The translations under genes and the position numbers were made by a program. The notes beneath the pieces were generated by a model, which had not been told where the DNA came from, did not search any database, and was given only the letters and a program-made list of their open reading frames with translations. From Thinopyrum elongatum (lineage: Eukaryota; Streptophyta; Magnoliopsida; Poales; Poaceae): 64,000 bases of DNA. The stretch spans positions 304,059,048 to 304,123,047 of the forward strand of contig CM022302.1 of assembly GCA_011799875.1 (NCBI GenBank), given 5' to 3'. Shown one piece after another: positions 11,610 to 24,919 of this stretch (the stretch's first letter is position 1; every line of letters starts with the position of its first letter).

Positions 11610-14600
11610 TGTCACATCCTAGCTAGTTCATGCATTAGAGTGTTGCATCATGTTTAAACTTCTCCAGAAACATGAAATGGGGATGATAGAACCCCCAGCA
11701 CCCCCCCTGGAAACAACTAGGGTTTACTAAAATCTTTTTCAATGAACCTGAAATGCCCTTCTAAAATGTCCATCATTTTTGTCTTGGGTTAGAACCTCTG
11801 CCAAAACTGGTTCACATTTTTCTAGGTCATCATAAGGTCACTGAATTAAATCTTATGATATTTGCATTTGGGCATTTAAATGCTAGTAAATATTTTAAAT
11901 GTCCAAATAATCCCAAACTGAAATGTTCCATGTTGGATATACTCTATATAGTGGGCATGAGCAGTTTGGTGAATTTTGAAAGTGCCTAGGTATTTCTAGA
12001 AAAGCCACAAAGTTACAGAAAAATAGAAAACAGGAATTAAAAGAGAAAGAGAGAGAACTTACCTGGCACCCCAACCGGCCCACCACTGTAGCAGCCCAGC
12101 TGGGCAAAGTCAGCCCAGCCCACCACCGCAGCCCCTCTGCCGCCTTCCTCCTCGCGCCAGTAGGCAGGGGCGCGTGCCCGACGCGCGCGCACCGCCGTGC
12201 GGCCACCTCCTCCCTCCCTGCCTGCCTGGCTCCTCCCCGACGCGGCTGACGACGCCACGTACATCGCCCTGACCCCCTGGATCTCTCTCACTCTCCCTGG
12301 ACCTCTTCCCTCTCCTCTGTATCTCTCTCCCGCGATTTCCGCGACCGCCCGAGAACACCGACGAGCACCCCCGTGGCCACCAGCCCTCCCTCGCCATGCC
12401 GCCAGGTCCAGAAGCTCCGCCATGTCGTCCTCGACCTCCTCGCTAAGCTACGCAACAACGGATGCCCTGAAGCCTCGCTAACCCCACCGTTTCTGACCTC
12501 GAGTGCCGGTGATCCCCTCTGTCGTTCCGCCGGACTCCGAGCCTCCCCTGCCTCGCCAGCAGCACCAGAAGAACCGCGGTGAGCCGCTACACCGTTTCCC
12601 CCATGCCCCGTTGCCTAATTCGTAATCTAGCCGCATCAACCACCAGAGTCGAGTGCTCCCCGCCACCGGCCATGTCGCCGCCGCGGTTGCAACACCCGCA
12701 CATCACACCAGAGCATGTAGGCATCCTCAGCGCCTCCTCAGGAAGCCGCAGATCCCACTAGTTCAGCTCGAAACGCGCCGTAGCAACTAACCCGTCGGTG
12801 CCCGAACTCCGGCGGCCGCAAAAGAGCTCTCCGCCGTCAGCTCCGGCCACCCCAGCTGCTGCTGCTTGACTCTTTGGATGCGCCTCACTCCCAGGAACCC
12901 GTAGGAGCAAACCGCGCATCGAATGTTGCTCCGTAGCGAGCGCACGGTGCACCTCCGCCGTCGGCCGTGGTCGTCGCCGGTTGGCCTCCGGCGTGCTGAC
13001 GTGGCAACGTCATTAGTGGCTAATGACCCACTAACTAACCCCCTGGCTCGCTGACATGCGGGCCCCACTGCCTAACTAACCATCTAACAAAAATAGTTTA
13101 AGTTTAATCTAAACATAGTGGCCCACGCGTCGGCGTTGACCTCGCTGACGTGGCCGTTGACCGGACCCACCTGTCTGTGACACTAAGTGTCACTGTGTCA
13201 CTGACCAGTGGGTCCCACTGGTCAGATTTGACCCGGACCAGCCCTGTTGACTCTGCTGACGTCACAGTGACGTAATGCTGATGCAGTAAATCATTTTTTT
13301 GGATTTAAAATAATCAGAAAATTCCAAAAAATGTCCAAAACTTCTAAAATTCATAGAAAATAAACTATAGCTCAGAATGAAATAATTTATATATGTTTTT
13401 GGATCAGAAAAATCCAATCTTTCCATCTGTACGATTTTCATGCATGTTTGAACAAGTTAACCTCACTAAATAGGACAATTCATGATTATGGAATGAATAG
13501 TAATTAGTTTTGGAGTTGGAATTTGCTATAGGTTTGAATTCCACTTCAATGAATATGACTAACTGTTGCACTAGGTCAATTCAGTACTTTAATATGACAT
13601 ATCATTCATATAAATGTGCATTGCATTGATTGTGGTTCCTCTTGTGTTTGCCGGTGGTTGCTCCCTTTCAGTAGACGTGGTTCCGACGACGTGTTCGATG
13701 ACACCGATGAAGAACTATATTATCTTCAGAAGTGCCAGGAAAGCAAAACCCCCTTGTTCATTCCTATACAAACCCACTATCTCGCTTCTGCTCTCTTTTA
13801 CTGCATTAGGACAACAACGATTCAACTGTTACATGCTGCGGTAGTTGAACCCCTTACCTCTGCATGACCTGTCATTGCCACAGTAAATAGATGAAACCCA
13901 CTAGCATGAGTAGGAGTTGTTTGGCCCTGATGTGCCTACTCATTCATGCTTGTTTGTTATGCCTGCTATGCTTAGAGTTGTGTCAGGTCTGGCTCATCAG
14001 GGTGATGAACTAGAGTGAATGGTTGTGTCGGTAATGAGAGTGAAGTGTTGAACATGTTTTGGTAAAGGTATCGATGGAAGGCCATGTAGGAGTACATGGT
14101 GGGTTGTTTCATTGAGGCCGTCCTTAAGAACTGAGATCTGTATGCATGATTTAAGATTCAGCTACTACCACATGTTGGGCCCTGAAATATGACCCCGCTC
14201 GACTTACTGACCCCTCTCGTCCTCTGTCCAGGAGTTGCAAGTAGTTACTGGTGTTTGTAGTTGCTGGAGGCCGTGCGCAACGCTGACCTTAGGGGTGGGC
14301 TGTGATGCGGTAGGCACGTGGCCGGTGTACCGAGTCGCCCGTTTGGTGTCTCGGGAACCCTGCACACATCGTTTGGGGCCGTTGAGGACACCCCGGCCAG
14401 ATTTCCTTGCGAATGGAACCCGAATAGGCGATAAACCTGGACTAGAGACTTGTGTGGTTAGTCAGGTCGTGGTCTACACCCACGTCGGTTTTCGCTTGAA
14501 GTCTGCCGAGCACATGTCGTGTGCAGATGCTAAGTGGTGGAAACATGTGTGACGAAGTACACCCCTGCAGGGTATAAAACTATTCGAATAGCCGCGTCCG

Positions 14601-15060
14601 CGGTAAAGGACTACTTGGTCACTTATGCAGTTCATAGACAAGTGAAAGTGGATACTCTAAAACTCGCAAGATAAGCGTGAGTGCTATGGATGGCGTTCTC
14701 GTAGGGAGACGGGAGCGGATCCATAGTGGTGTATTGATATGGTGAATATGTGGACTCGTGTGCGCCACCTCAAAAGAGTTACCAGCATTCGTAGTTCAGG
14801 ATAGCCACTGAGTCAAAGCTGGCTTGCTGCAGTTAAACTCCACCACCATCTTTGATGATACCGATGCATTTGTAGATAGTTCTGATGTAAGTCTTGCTGG
14901 GTACATTTGTACTCACGTTTTCCTATTTTATGTTTTGCAGAGAGACTTCAGTCTCGCTAGTAGTTTCACATGGACTTCGACGTTTATCTTGTTACCTCAG
15001 CTACGATCTTGTGCCCTCGGCAGGATCCGGTAGATAGTCAGGCTTCTCAGCCCTTTTCAT
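11610..15060 (+). repeat. Element D LTR2, 3'-truncated
   Basis: These are the first 3,451 bases of an LTR. By my reading it has the same length as the matching part of LTR4 and carries LTR4-type bases at nearly all sites where LTR1 differs. It stops at CCCTTTTCAT, where LTR1 and LTR4 continue for about 761 bases more. The next base belongs to an interior sequence, joined out of order. A middle LTR made by unequal crossing over should be complete, so the truncation needs explaining. Confidence 0.85.
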
Positions 15061-17111
15061 GGTTTTGGAGCTTGCTATGAGTTCATTTCCCGAATCCGCA
15101 ACGTCATCTCGTCGGTTTGTGTTGCAAACTTCCTTTTTCCAGACATGCTGTCTGAAATATTCCGTTACCAACCAGAATCTGAATCTCAGGCAGATATTAT
15201 GGTTGGAGTTATTCCAAGATCTATGATGTTGGTCCCGACAAGGTTGATGTTCTGCGCTGACACACCTAGCCGGGAGAGTTATCATTGTAGTATCTTGATT
15301 GAGCAATTACCATCTTCTCCATGAGGATTTCGTGCGACTTATTCTAGAAGTTGCTCCCTAGGAATTCATGTGCTACCAGTTCCTTCGATTCTGCTAAAAT
15401 CATTCAAATAGTGGAATCACTTTTCTGATGAGCTTCTCCCCAGTCACTAGATTCATTCCCAGCATTTGCATTTTGTTCCCAGCCTGCACCTGCCGTGGTG
15501 CCATCCTACCATGGGTTCCACTCATTTTCGGTGATAAGCAAAATCATCCGTTGCGTTGTCTTCAAAAGGTAGTCCACATCATTCATCCTAGTTCGACTAT
15601 GTCATTCTCTGGAACTCCTTCAAATGTTGATGTCATGTGCTTAGGCTGGTTAGAGAATTTTATTGATTCTGTATCAAAGTAATTCTTTTGCCACTTAAGG
15701 AAATAACTCTATGAGTCACCTCCTCTAAGGTGTTCGTTATGGTATCATGGCAACTCAAATCCTCGCTACGTGTGACAACCGTTCACCACCTTGTTCAGCG
15801 TCAAATTATTGTCTACCTAGTGAACCTTCGTCATCTGCTTCACTCCATCCCTTTGGATGTGTGCTTCGTGTCTCAGCTCGAGAGATGTTGCTAGGTCTCA
15901 TTCCGTGAGTTGATCCTGAGTTGTTCGATCTTCGAGAAGATCGATCCTTCTAGAGTTTTCCCTTTCCTCTCGTTGTATGTTAGTTGGATTTCCAGAGCAA
16001 GACATCGAGACAAAGATGGTGATCGGATAAACGTTCTTATGAGATGCAACCTGGATTGTGAAGATGTGTTAGTTTGCGTTCCCTTTCATCTTACCCTACG
16101 CTTGAATCTCGGGGCGAGATTCTTTGAGTGGGGGTGAGTTGTCACATCCTAGCTAGTTCATGCATTAGAGTGTTGCATCATGTTTAAACTTCTCCAGAAA
16201 CATGAAATGGGGATGATAGAACCCCCAGCACCCCCCCTGGAACAACTAGGGTTTACTAAATCTTTTTCAATGAACCTGAAATGCCCTTCTAAAATGTCCA
16301 TCATTTTTGTCTTGGGTTAGAACCTCTGCCAAAACTGGTTCACATTTTTCTAGGTCTCATAAGGTCACTGAATTAAATCTTATGATATTTGCATTTGGGC
16401 ATTTAAAGCTAGTAAATATTTTAAATGTCCAAATAATCCCAAACTGAAATGTTCCATGTTGGATATACTCTATATAGTGGGCATGAGCCGTTTGGTGAAT
16501 TTTGAAAGTGCCTAGGTATTTCTAGAAAAGCCACAAAGTTACAGAAAATAGAAAACAGGAATTAAAAGAGAAAGAGAGAGAACTTACCTGGCACCCCCCA
16601 ACCGGCCCACCACTGTAGCAGCCAGCTGGGCAAAGTCAGCCCAGCCCACCACCGCAGCCCCTCTGCCGCCTTCCTCCTCGCGCCAGTAGGCAGGGGGCGT
16701 GCCCGACGCCGCGCACCGCCGTGCGGCCACCTCCTCCCTCCCTGCCTGCCTGGCTCCTCCCCGACGCGGCTGACTGACGCCCGTACATCGCCCTGACCCC
16801 CTGGATCTCTCTCACTCTCCTGGACCTTCCCTCTCCTCTGTATCTCTCTCCCGCGATTTCCGCGACCGCCCGGAACACCGACGAGCACCCCCGTGGCCAC
16901 CAGCCCTCCCTCGCCATGCCGCCCGGTCCAGAAGCTCCGCCATGTCGTCCTCGACCTCCTCGCTAAGCTACGCAACAACGGATGCCCTGAAGCCTCGCCA
17001 ACGCCACACGTTTCTGACCTCGAGTGCCGGTGATCCCCTCCGTCGTTCGCCGGACTCCGAGTCTCCCCTGCCTCGCCAGCACACCAGAAGAACCGCGGTG
17101 AGCCGGCTACT
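15061..17111 (+). other. Indel-rich patch inside element D, probably uncorrected or misplaced sequence
   Basis: The patch repeats the interior/LTR junction of D. 15062-16139 matches 19612-20707, and 16140-17110 matches 20708-21688. Unlike every other D copy it carries many one-base gaps and additions (net 28 bases shorter over 2.08 kb) but few substitutions. At diagnostic bases it follows the downstream copy: ATGTTGG as at 19779, not the ATGTAGG of copy 1, and GAGTCTCCC as in LTR4. It replaces the expected end of LTR2 and start of interior 2. Raw long-read gap filling is the simplest explanation; a real decayed third copy is possible but less likely. Confidence 0.75.
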
Positions 17112-20100
17112 ATTACCAAGCCAAACTAGTCGAAGTTGAGTCTAGAAATGCTTTAGTTATATAAGGGAATTGATTGTGGAAGGGAACGTAAGGCTCTTTT
17201 TACTCCTTTACCTTATGCCTTTTTGATCTGAGTCAACCTCTTCTTTTCTACGGGGATTAAGAACTAGGCTTTCTCATCTATCTATCAGGATCACGTGTTA
17301 CTAATCCGTAGACTCATAGGATTGTTGGATTTGAGCCTCATTTCAGTTCCTACTACTTCCGTGTGTTGTTAGGTGATCTTAGAACCTTGATATTGTGATG
17401 TTAAGTGGTTATGCCACCAATTGCAGGATGTCTCAAATCTTTTGAGCATCTACAGCCGTTATGCTGTCCGAGTCATCCCATGTTTCCAAACAATCTGATG
17501 CACTTGCAAAATCCTTTCCCTCTGTTTCCGCGTCCCTTTGGGCCAGATTAAGCACACTAACGGTCTGTTGAGGTATTCCATTGCCTTGACATATGTGTTG
17601 GAGCTAGTATTATGACCCTAGGCATCCTAGAGAACCACCAAGTAATCTAGTAATGCTTTATATTCCTAGTGTGATGATTCTGGCCGTCATTCTCGAAAGC
17701 ATCCCGCGATGCTATTTAGTTGGTAGGCATTCTATTCCTGGGTTTCTGAACCCGAGATTCACCCTACTTTATGTTGTTAGTGTTCGCTAGTTCCTTTAGG
17801 ATATTAGTAACCTTGCGACAGTCCTCGAGGTTCGTGGTATATCCTTCTTCCAAATACCATGAACCATTAAGGCAGAAGTTCTTGAACCAAAAAGATCACA
17901 ACCAGAGTGCTCTTGGTGAGTTCTCCATTCCATATTGTGACTCTGCCAGTTCTACCTTTCTGCATGGGTTATCTGGAAGAAACCTGTTGAACTTGCTTCG
18001 ACATACTAATCTATGCATCCACAACTCAAAAAAGAAAAAAGTTATATGTTCCTTTGAGTTGTCCCTCTTTAGTTGTATTCTGACCCTCTGTCTATCAATT
18101 GATAGTCAGGACTAGTTGTGCATTCGTGTTATCGATGCTTATTATTCTTGTGGTCCGTCAAGCCATTCTATTACGGAATGACTAGGAGAAATAAACTCCA
18201 GTACCTCATCCATATCTAGGATTTGGTCAAAGCGGTTGTATTCCGCAGATCAAAATGCCAAACCAGCTTTTGTTTTGTTCTACCTCGGAGTATTACCATC
18301 TTTATATCAAGAATATCATGGGAATTGCACACCATCCTATGAACTCTTGGTACAGTGATACTTCTCGCCATCATTATTCATTTCTCGGTCTCCGTGTTAT
18401 TGTAACCGGAATACCGACAGGTGAATCGTGATGTGTGAAAGCAATACTCCTAGCAACTGCGTTGCTTGGTAGTTAAAGGACAATATTCTCATCCTTGGTG
18501 TGTTGGTTATTGAATCACCATCCTAGGACTCATCGTGCTACCTAGTCCATTTTTGTTGGTGCACTCTTCGATCGATGAGTTAGGATTGTGTCAATCCATC
18601 ACTCTCTTGATCACATCGTCTTGCCCTGAAAAGCAAGGTTGTTCTCGAGCTTAATAACATATCGGTTGTTCGTGACTTTCCGAATATCTTCTCGGAAGTG
18701 CTACCAGGTTGTCACCTGATCGCTATGTTGAGCTCGTGATCAAGTTGGTTTCTTGTAAACCACCCTTTCTCCAAGAATCTATGCCGGATACCCTGAGCTA
18801 GTTGGTTAAGCTAAACAACAACTTGGAGAGCTGGAAGATGAGAGCTTGTCTGACTCAGTTCATTCCTAAGGGATATCCTCGTGTGTGTGTGTTGAAGAAA
18901 GATGATACTTTCATTGATTGATCTTGGTGATCAATTGTTGGACCTATTATCTTATCCAAACTTTGATTTGAGTATGGGCTATCATCAAATCAAATCAGAA
19001 CCAACGATGTTCGTAATGTTGTCTTATCCGTGGTTGTTCCCTCGGGCATACACCATTATATCTTTTGGTCTGACCCATGCTATCATCTTGTTCACATAAT
19101 CATGTAACCCCATCTTATGGGAATCTTGATAAATTGTTGTTGAGCCCATCGACAACATCCTTATCTTGTCCGTGATTCATGTTGAACATTTAAGTTAGTA
19201 TTGGAAACTTTTGTAAGCATTTCTTCATGCTAGCTCATGGAGCGTATGTTTGGATGAAAGAAGTGACTTCCTCTAATTCACGTGTATTTGATGTAAGTTG
19301 CCACCGTGAATTCGAGAGAGTTTGTTTTGCTTCCTTTGGAATCATCCCAAGTTAGTCATGCACGTGCGAAGTGCCCTATGGTTTGATAGGTTGGCCGCCT
19401 CCACTCCATATGTGTCCCTAGCACACCAAGCCACTGATTGACTTGTTCAAGGAGAAGAAGTTCCTTCTTAAAAGCATGCCTTATGCAAGGACTTCGATAT
19501 CCTCATTGATGGTCCCCAACCAGAACTCGGTAGTGTTTTATTGTAAGACTATCCGGTGGCCATGCTTGTCTGGGACAGCGTGTTCACATGTGTGTAGCAG
19601 AACCAGCTCATGTTTTGGAGCTTGCTATTGTAGTTCATTTCCCGAGAATCCGCAACGTCATCTCGTCGGTTTGTGTTGCAAACTTCCTTTTTCCAGACAT
19701 GCTGTCTGAAATATTCCGTTACCAACCAGATCTGAATCTCAGGCAGATATTATGGTTGGAGTTATTCCAAGATCTATGATGTTGGTCCCGACAAGGTTGA
19801 TGTTCTGGCTGACACACCTAGCCGGGAGAGTTATCATTGTAGTATCTTGATTGAGCAATTTTACCATCTTCTCCATGAGGATTTCGTGCGACTTATTCTA
19901 GAAGTTGCTCCCTAGGAATTCATGTGCTACCAGTTCCTTCGATTCTGCTAAAATCATTCAAATAGTGGAATCACTTTCTTCTGATGAGCTTCTCCCCAGT
20001 CACTAGATTCATTCCCAGCATTTGCATTTTGTTCCCAGCCTGCACCTGCCGTGGTGCCATCCTACCATGGGTTCCACTCATTTTCGGTGATAAGCAAAAT

Positions 20101-20707
20101 CATCCGTTGCGTTGTCTTCAACAAGGTAGTCCACATCATTCATCCTAGTTCGACTATGTCATTCTCTGGAACTCCTTCAAATGTTCGATTGTCATTGCCT
20201 TAGGCTGGTTTAGAGAATTTTATTGATCTCTGTATCAAAAGTAATTCTTTTTGCCACTTAAGGAAATAACTCTATGAGTCACCTCCTCTAAGGTGTCTCG
20301 TTATGGTATCATGGCAACTCAAATCCTCGCTACGTTGACAACCGTTCACCACCTTGTTCAGCGTCAAATTATTGTCTACCTAGTGAACCTTCGTCATCTG
20401 CTTCACTCCATCCCTTTGGATGTGTGCTTCGTGTCTCAGCTCGAGAGATGTTGCTAGGTCTCATTCCGTGAGTTGATCCTGAGTTGTTCGATCTTCGAGA
20501 AGATCGATCCTTCTAGAGTTTTCCCTTTCCTCTCGTTGTCATGTTAGTTGGAGTTCTCAGAGCAAGACATCGAGACAAAGATGGTGATCGGATAAACGTT
20601 CTTATGAGATGCAACCTGGATTGTGAAGATTGTGTTAGTTTGCGTTCCCCTTTCATCTTACCCTACGCTTGAATCTCGGGGCGAGATTCTTTTGAGTGGG
20701 GGTGAGT
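17112..20707 (+). mobile_element. Element D interior, copy 2 (first ~31 bases missing)
   Basis: The sequence corresponds to 8014-11609 with identical length (3,596 bases) and three substitutions that I can see, near 18465, 18532 and 19783. Remnants fall at the same relative positions: reverse transcriptase about 18648-19098, RNase H about 19596-19858, polyprotein end about 20388-20698. It lacks the primer-binding site because its start is lost at the patch junction. Confidence 0.85.
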
Positions 20708-23700
20708 TGTCACATCCTAGCTAGTTCATGCATTAGAGTGTTGCATCATGTTTAAACTTCTCCAGAAACATGAAATGGGGATGATAGAACCCCCAGCACC
20801 CCCCCTGGAAACAACTAGGGTTTACTAAAATCTTTTTCAATGAACCTGAAATGCCCTTCTAAAATGTCCATCATTTTTGTCTTGGGTTAGAACCTCTGCC
20901 AAAACTGGTTCACATTTTTCTAGGTCATCATAAGGTCACTGAATTAAATCTTATGATATTTGCATTTGGGCATTTAAATGCTAGTAAATATTTTAAATGT
21001 CCAAATAATCCCAAACTGAAATGTTCCATGTTGGATATACTCTATATAGTGGGCATGAGCAGTTTGGTGAATTTTGAAAGTGCCTAGGTATTTCTAGAAA
21101 AGCCACAAAGTTACAGAAAAATAGAAAACAGGAATTAAAAGAGAAAGAGAGAGAACTTACCTGGCACCCCAACCGGCCCACCACTGTAGCAGCCCAGCTG
21201 GGCAAAGTCAGCCCAGCCCACCACCGCAGCCCCTCTGCCGCCTTCCTCCTCGCGCCAGTAGGCAGGGGCGCGTGCCCGACGCGCGCGCACCGCCGTGCGG
21301 CCACCTCCTCCCTCCCTGCCTGCCTGGCTCCTCCCCGACGCGGCTGATGACGCCACGTACATCGCCCTGACCCCCTGGATCTCTCTCACTCTCCCTGGAC
21401 CTCTTCCCTCTCCTCTGTATCTCTCTCCCGCGATTTCCGCGACCGCCCGAGAACACCGACGAGCACCCCCGTGGCCACCAGCCCTCCCTCGCCATGCCGC
21501 CAGGTCCAGAAGCTCCGCCATGTCGTCCTCGACCTCCTCGCTAAGCTACGCAACAACGGATGCCCTGAAGCCTCGCCAACGCCACCGTTTCTGACCTCGA
21601 GTGCCGGTGATCCCCTCCGTCGTTCCGCCGGACTCCGAGTCTCCCCTGCCTCGCCAGCAGCACCAGAAGAACCGCGGTGAGCCGCTACACCGTTTCCCCC
21701 ATGCCCCGTTGCCTAATTCGTAATCTAGCCGCATCAACCACCAGAGTCGAGTGCTCCCCGCCACCGGCCATGTCGCCGCCACGGTTGCAACACCCGCACG
21801 TCACACCAGAGCATCTAGGCGTCCTCAGCGCCTCCTCAGGAAGCCGCAGATCCCACTAGTTCAGCTCGAAACGCGCCGTAGCAACTAACCCGTCGGTGCC
21901 CGAACTCCGGCGGCCGCAAAAGAGCTCTCCGCCGTCAGCTCCGGCCACCCCAGCTGCTGATGCTTGACTCTTTGGATGCGCCTCACTCCCAGGAACCCGT
22001 AGGAGCAAACCGCGCATCGAATGTTGCTCCGTAGCGAGCGCACGGTGCACCTCCGCCGTCGGCCGTGGTCGTCGCCGGTTGGCCTCCGGCGTGCTGACGT
22101 GGCAACGTCATTAGTGGCTAATGACCCACTAACTAACCCCCTGGCTCGCTGACATGCGGGCCCCACTGCCTAACTAACCATCTAACAAAAATAGTTTAAG
22201 TTTAATCTAAACATAGTGGCCCACGCGTCGGCGTTGACCTCGCTGACGTGGCCGTTGACCGGACCCACCTGTCTGTGACACTAAGTGTCACTGTGTCACT
22301 GACCAGTGGGTCCCACTGGTCAGATTTGACCCGGACCAGCCCTGTTGACTCTGCTGACGTCACAGTGACGTAATGCTGATGCAGTAAATCATTTTTTTGG
22401 ATTTAAAATAATCAGAAAATTCCAAAAAATGTCCAAAACTTCTAAAATTCATAGAAAATAAACTATAGCTCAGAATGAAATAATTTATATATGTTTTTGG
22501 ATCAGAAAAATCCAATCTTTCCATCTGTACGATTTTCATGCATGTTTGAACAAGTTAACCTCACTAAATAGGACAATTCATGATTATGGAATGAATAGTA
22601 ATTAGTTTTGGAGTTGGAATTTGCTATAGGTTTGAATTCCACTTCAATGAATATGACTAACTGTTGCACTAGGTCAATTCAGTACTTTAATATGACATAT
22701 CATTCATATAAATGTGCATTGCATTGATTGTGGTTCCTCTTGTGTTTGCCGGTGGTTGCTCCCTTTCAGTAGACGTGGTTCCGACGACGTGTTCGATGAC
22801 ACCGATGAAGAACTATATTATCTTCAGAAGTGCCAGGAAAGCAAAACCCCCTTGTTCATTCCTATACAAACCCACTATCTCGCTTCTGCTCTCTTTTACT
22901 GCATTAGGACAACAACGATTCAACTGTTACATGCTGCGGTAGTTGAACCCCTTACCTCTGCATGACCTGTCATTGCCACAGTAAATAGATGAAACCCACT
23001 AGCATGAGTAGGAGTTGTTTGGCCCTGATGTGCCTACTCATTCATGCTTGTTTGTTATGCCTGCTATGCTTAGAGTTGTGTCAGGTCTGGCTCATCAGGG
23101 TGATGAACTAGAGTGAATGGTTGTGTCGGTAATGAGAGTGAAGTGTTGAACATGTTTTGGTAAAGGTATCGATGGAAGGCCATGTAGGAGTACATGGTGG
23201 GTTGTTTCATTGAGGCCGTCCTTAAGAACTGAGATCTGTATGCGTGATTTAAGATTCAGCTACTACCACACGTTGGGCCCTGAAATATGACCCCGCTCGA
23301 CTTACTGACCCCTCTCGTCCTCTGTCCAGGAGTTGCAAGTAGTTACTGGTGTTTGTAGTTGCTGGAGGCCGTGCGCAACGCTGACCTTAGGGGTGGGCTG
23401 TGATGCGGTAGGCACGTGGCCGGTGTACCGAGTCGCCCGTTTGGTGTCTCGGGAACCCTGCACACATCATTTGGGGCCGTTGAGGACACCCCGGCCAGAT
23501 TTCCTTGCGAATGGAACCCGAATAGGCGATAAACCTGGACTAGAGACTTGTGTGGTTAGTCAGGTCGTGGTCTACACCCACGTCGGTTTTCGCTTGAAGT
23601 CTGCCGAGCACATGTCGTGTGCAGACGCTAAGTGGTGGAAACATGTGTGACGAAGTACACCCCTGCAGGGTATAAAACTATTCGAATAGCCGCGTCCGCG

Positions 23701-24919
23701 GTAAAGGACTACTTGGTCACTTATGCAGTTCATAGACAAGTGAAAGTGGATACTCTAAAACTCGCAAGATAAGCGTGGGTGCTATGGATGGCGTTCTCGT
23801 AGGGAGACGGGAGCGGATCCATAGTGGTGTATTGATATGGTGAATATGTGGACTCGTGTGCGCCACCTCAAAAGAGTTACCAGCATTCGTAGTTCAGGAT
23901 AGCCACTGAGTCAAAGCTGGCTTGCTGCAGTTAAACTCCACCACCATCTTTGATGATACCGATGCATTTGTAGATAGTTCTGATGTAAGTCTTGCTGGGT
24001 ACATTTGTACTCACGTTTTCCTATTTTATGTTTTGCAGAGAGACTTCAGTCTCGCTAGTAGTTTCACATGGACTTCGACGTTTATCTTGTTACCTCAGCT
24101 ACGATCTTGTGCCCTCGGCAGGATCCGGTAGATAGTCAGGCTTCTCAGCCCTTTTCATTTATAGATGTCTGTACTCAGACATGTTAAGCTTCCGCATGTG
24201 TTTTGACTTGTATGCTCTGAATGTTGGGTCATGAGACCCATGTTTGTAATACTTGGCTCCTCGGAGCCTAATGAATAAATACTCTAAGTCGTAGAGTCTT
24301 GTTGTGATGCCATGTTGTATTTGCCCATATCCAGCATATTGTGTGTATGATTGAAATGCTTGGTATGTGTGGGATCCGACAACCTAGTTGTTTATCCTTG
24401 GTAGCCTCTCTTATGGGGAAATGTAGTCTTGTGCTTCCATGAGTCATAGTAGTCCGCTACAGCCCGGTTCACCGGAGTCCTCCTAGCCCAGCACTACTGC
24501 TCCGGAACACTTAGACTGGCCGGCATGTGTCCTTCCTCGATCCTGTGTCTGTCCCCTCGGGGAAACGTCACGCGGTGTCTTTCGGAGTCCTGTTAGCCTG
24601 CTACAGCCCGGATTCCCGGAGTCCTGCTAGCCCAGTTGCTACAGCCCGTATTCACTCGCTGATGACCGACACGTTCGTTGCTGGGTCATGTATGCCTGTC
24701 CCTGTAAGTTAGTGCCACTTTGGGTTCACGACTAGTAATGTCGGCCCGGGTTCTCTGTCATATGGATGCTAGCGACACTATCATATACGTGAGCTAAAAG
24801 GCGCAAACGGTCCCGGGCCATGGTAAGGCGACACCCGTGGGAATACCATGCGTGAGGCCGCAAAGTGATATGAGGTGTTACCGGCTAGATCGATGTGACT
24901 TGGAATCGGGGTCCTGACA
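20708..24919 (+). repeat. Element D LTR4 (3' LTR)
   Basis: A complete 4,212-bp LTR running from TGTCACATCC to GTCCTGACA, followed by the target duplication CTCAG at 24920-24924. It has the same hairpin, GC-rich block, TATA-like and AATAAA sites as LTR1. It is closer to LTR2 than to LTR1. Confidence 0.9.

Larger units (their letters stand above)
3767..24919 (+). mobile_element. Element D: tandem gypsy (Tekay/Del-like) complex, LTR-INT-LTR-INT-LTR
   Basis: The 21,153-bp insertion is bounded by TGTCAC and CTGACA ends and flanked by CTCAG (3762-3766 and 24920-24924), so it behaves as one insertion into C's LTR. Inside are LTR1 (3767-7982), interior 1 (7983-11609), LTR2 (11610-15060, 3' end missing), an indel-rich patch (15061-17111), interior 2 (17112-20707) and LTR4 (20708-24919). 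The two interiors compared over 3,596 bases have equal length and, by my reading, three substitutions. This points to recent tandem duplication, probably by unequal recombination between LTRs. The coding remnants carry the same stops in both copies, so the element was dead before it duplicated. Confidence 0.9.

Noticed and set aside
15001..17139. A third real copy of element D
   Set aside because: The order of pieces and the one-base indel pattern fit a sequence artefact better. Its diagnostic bases equal the downstream copy.
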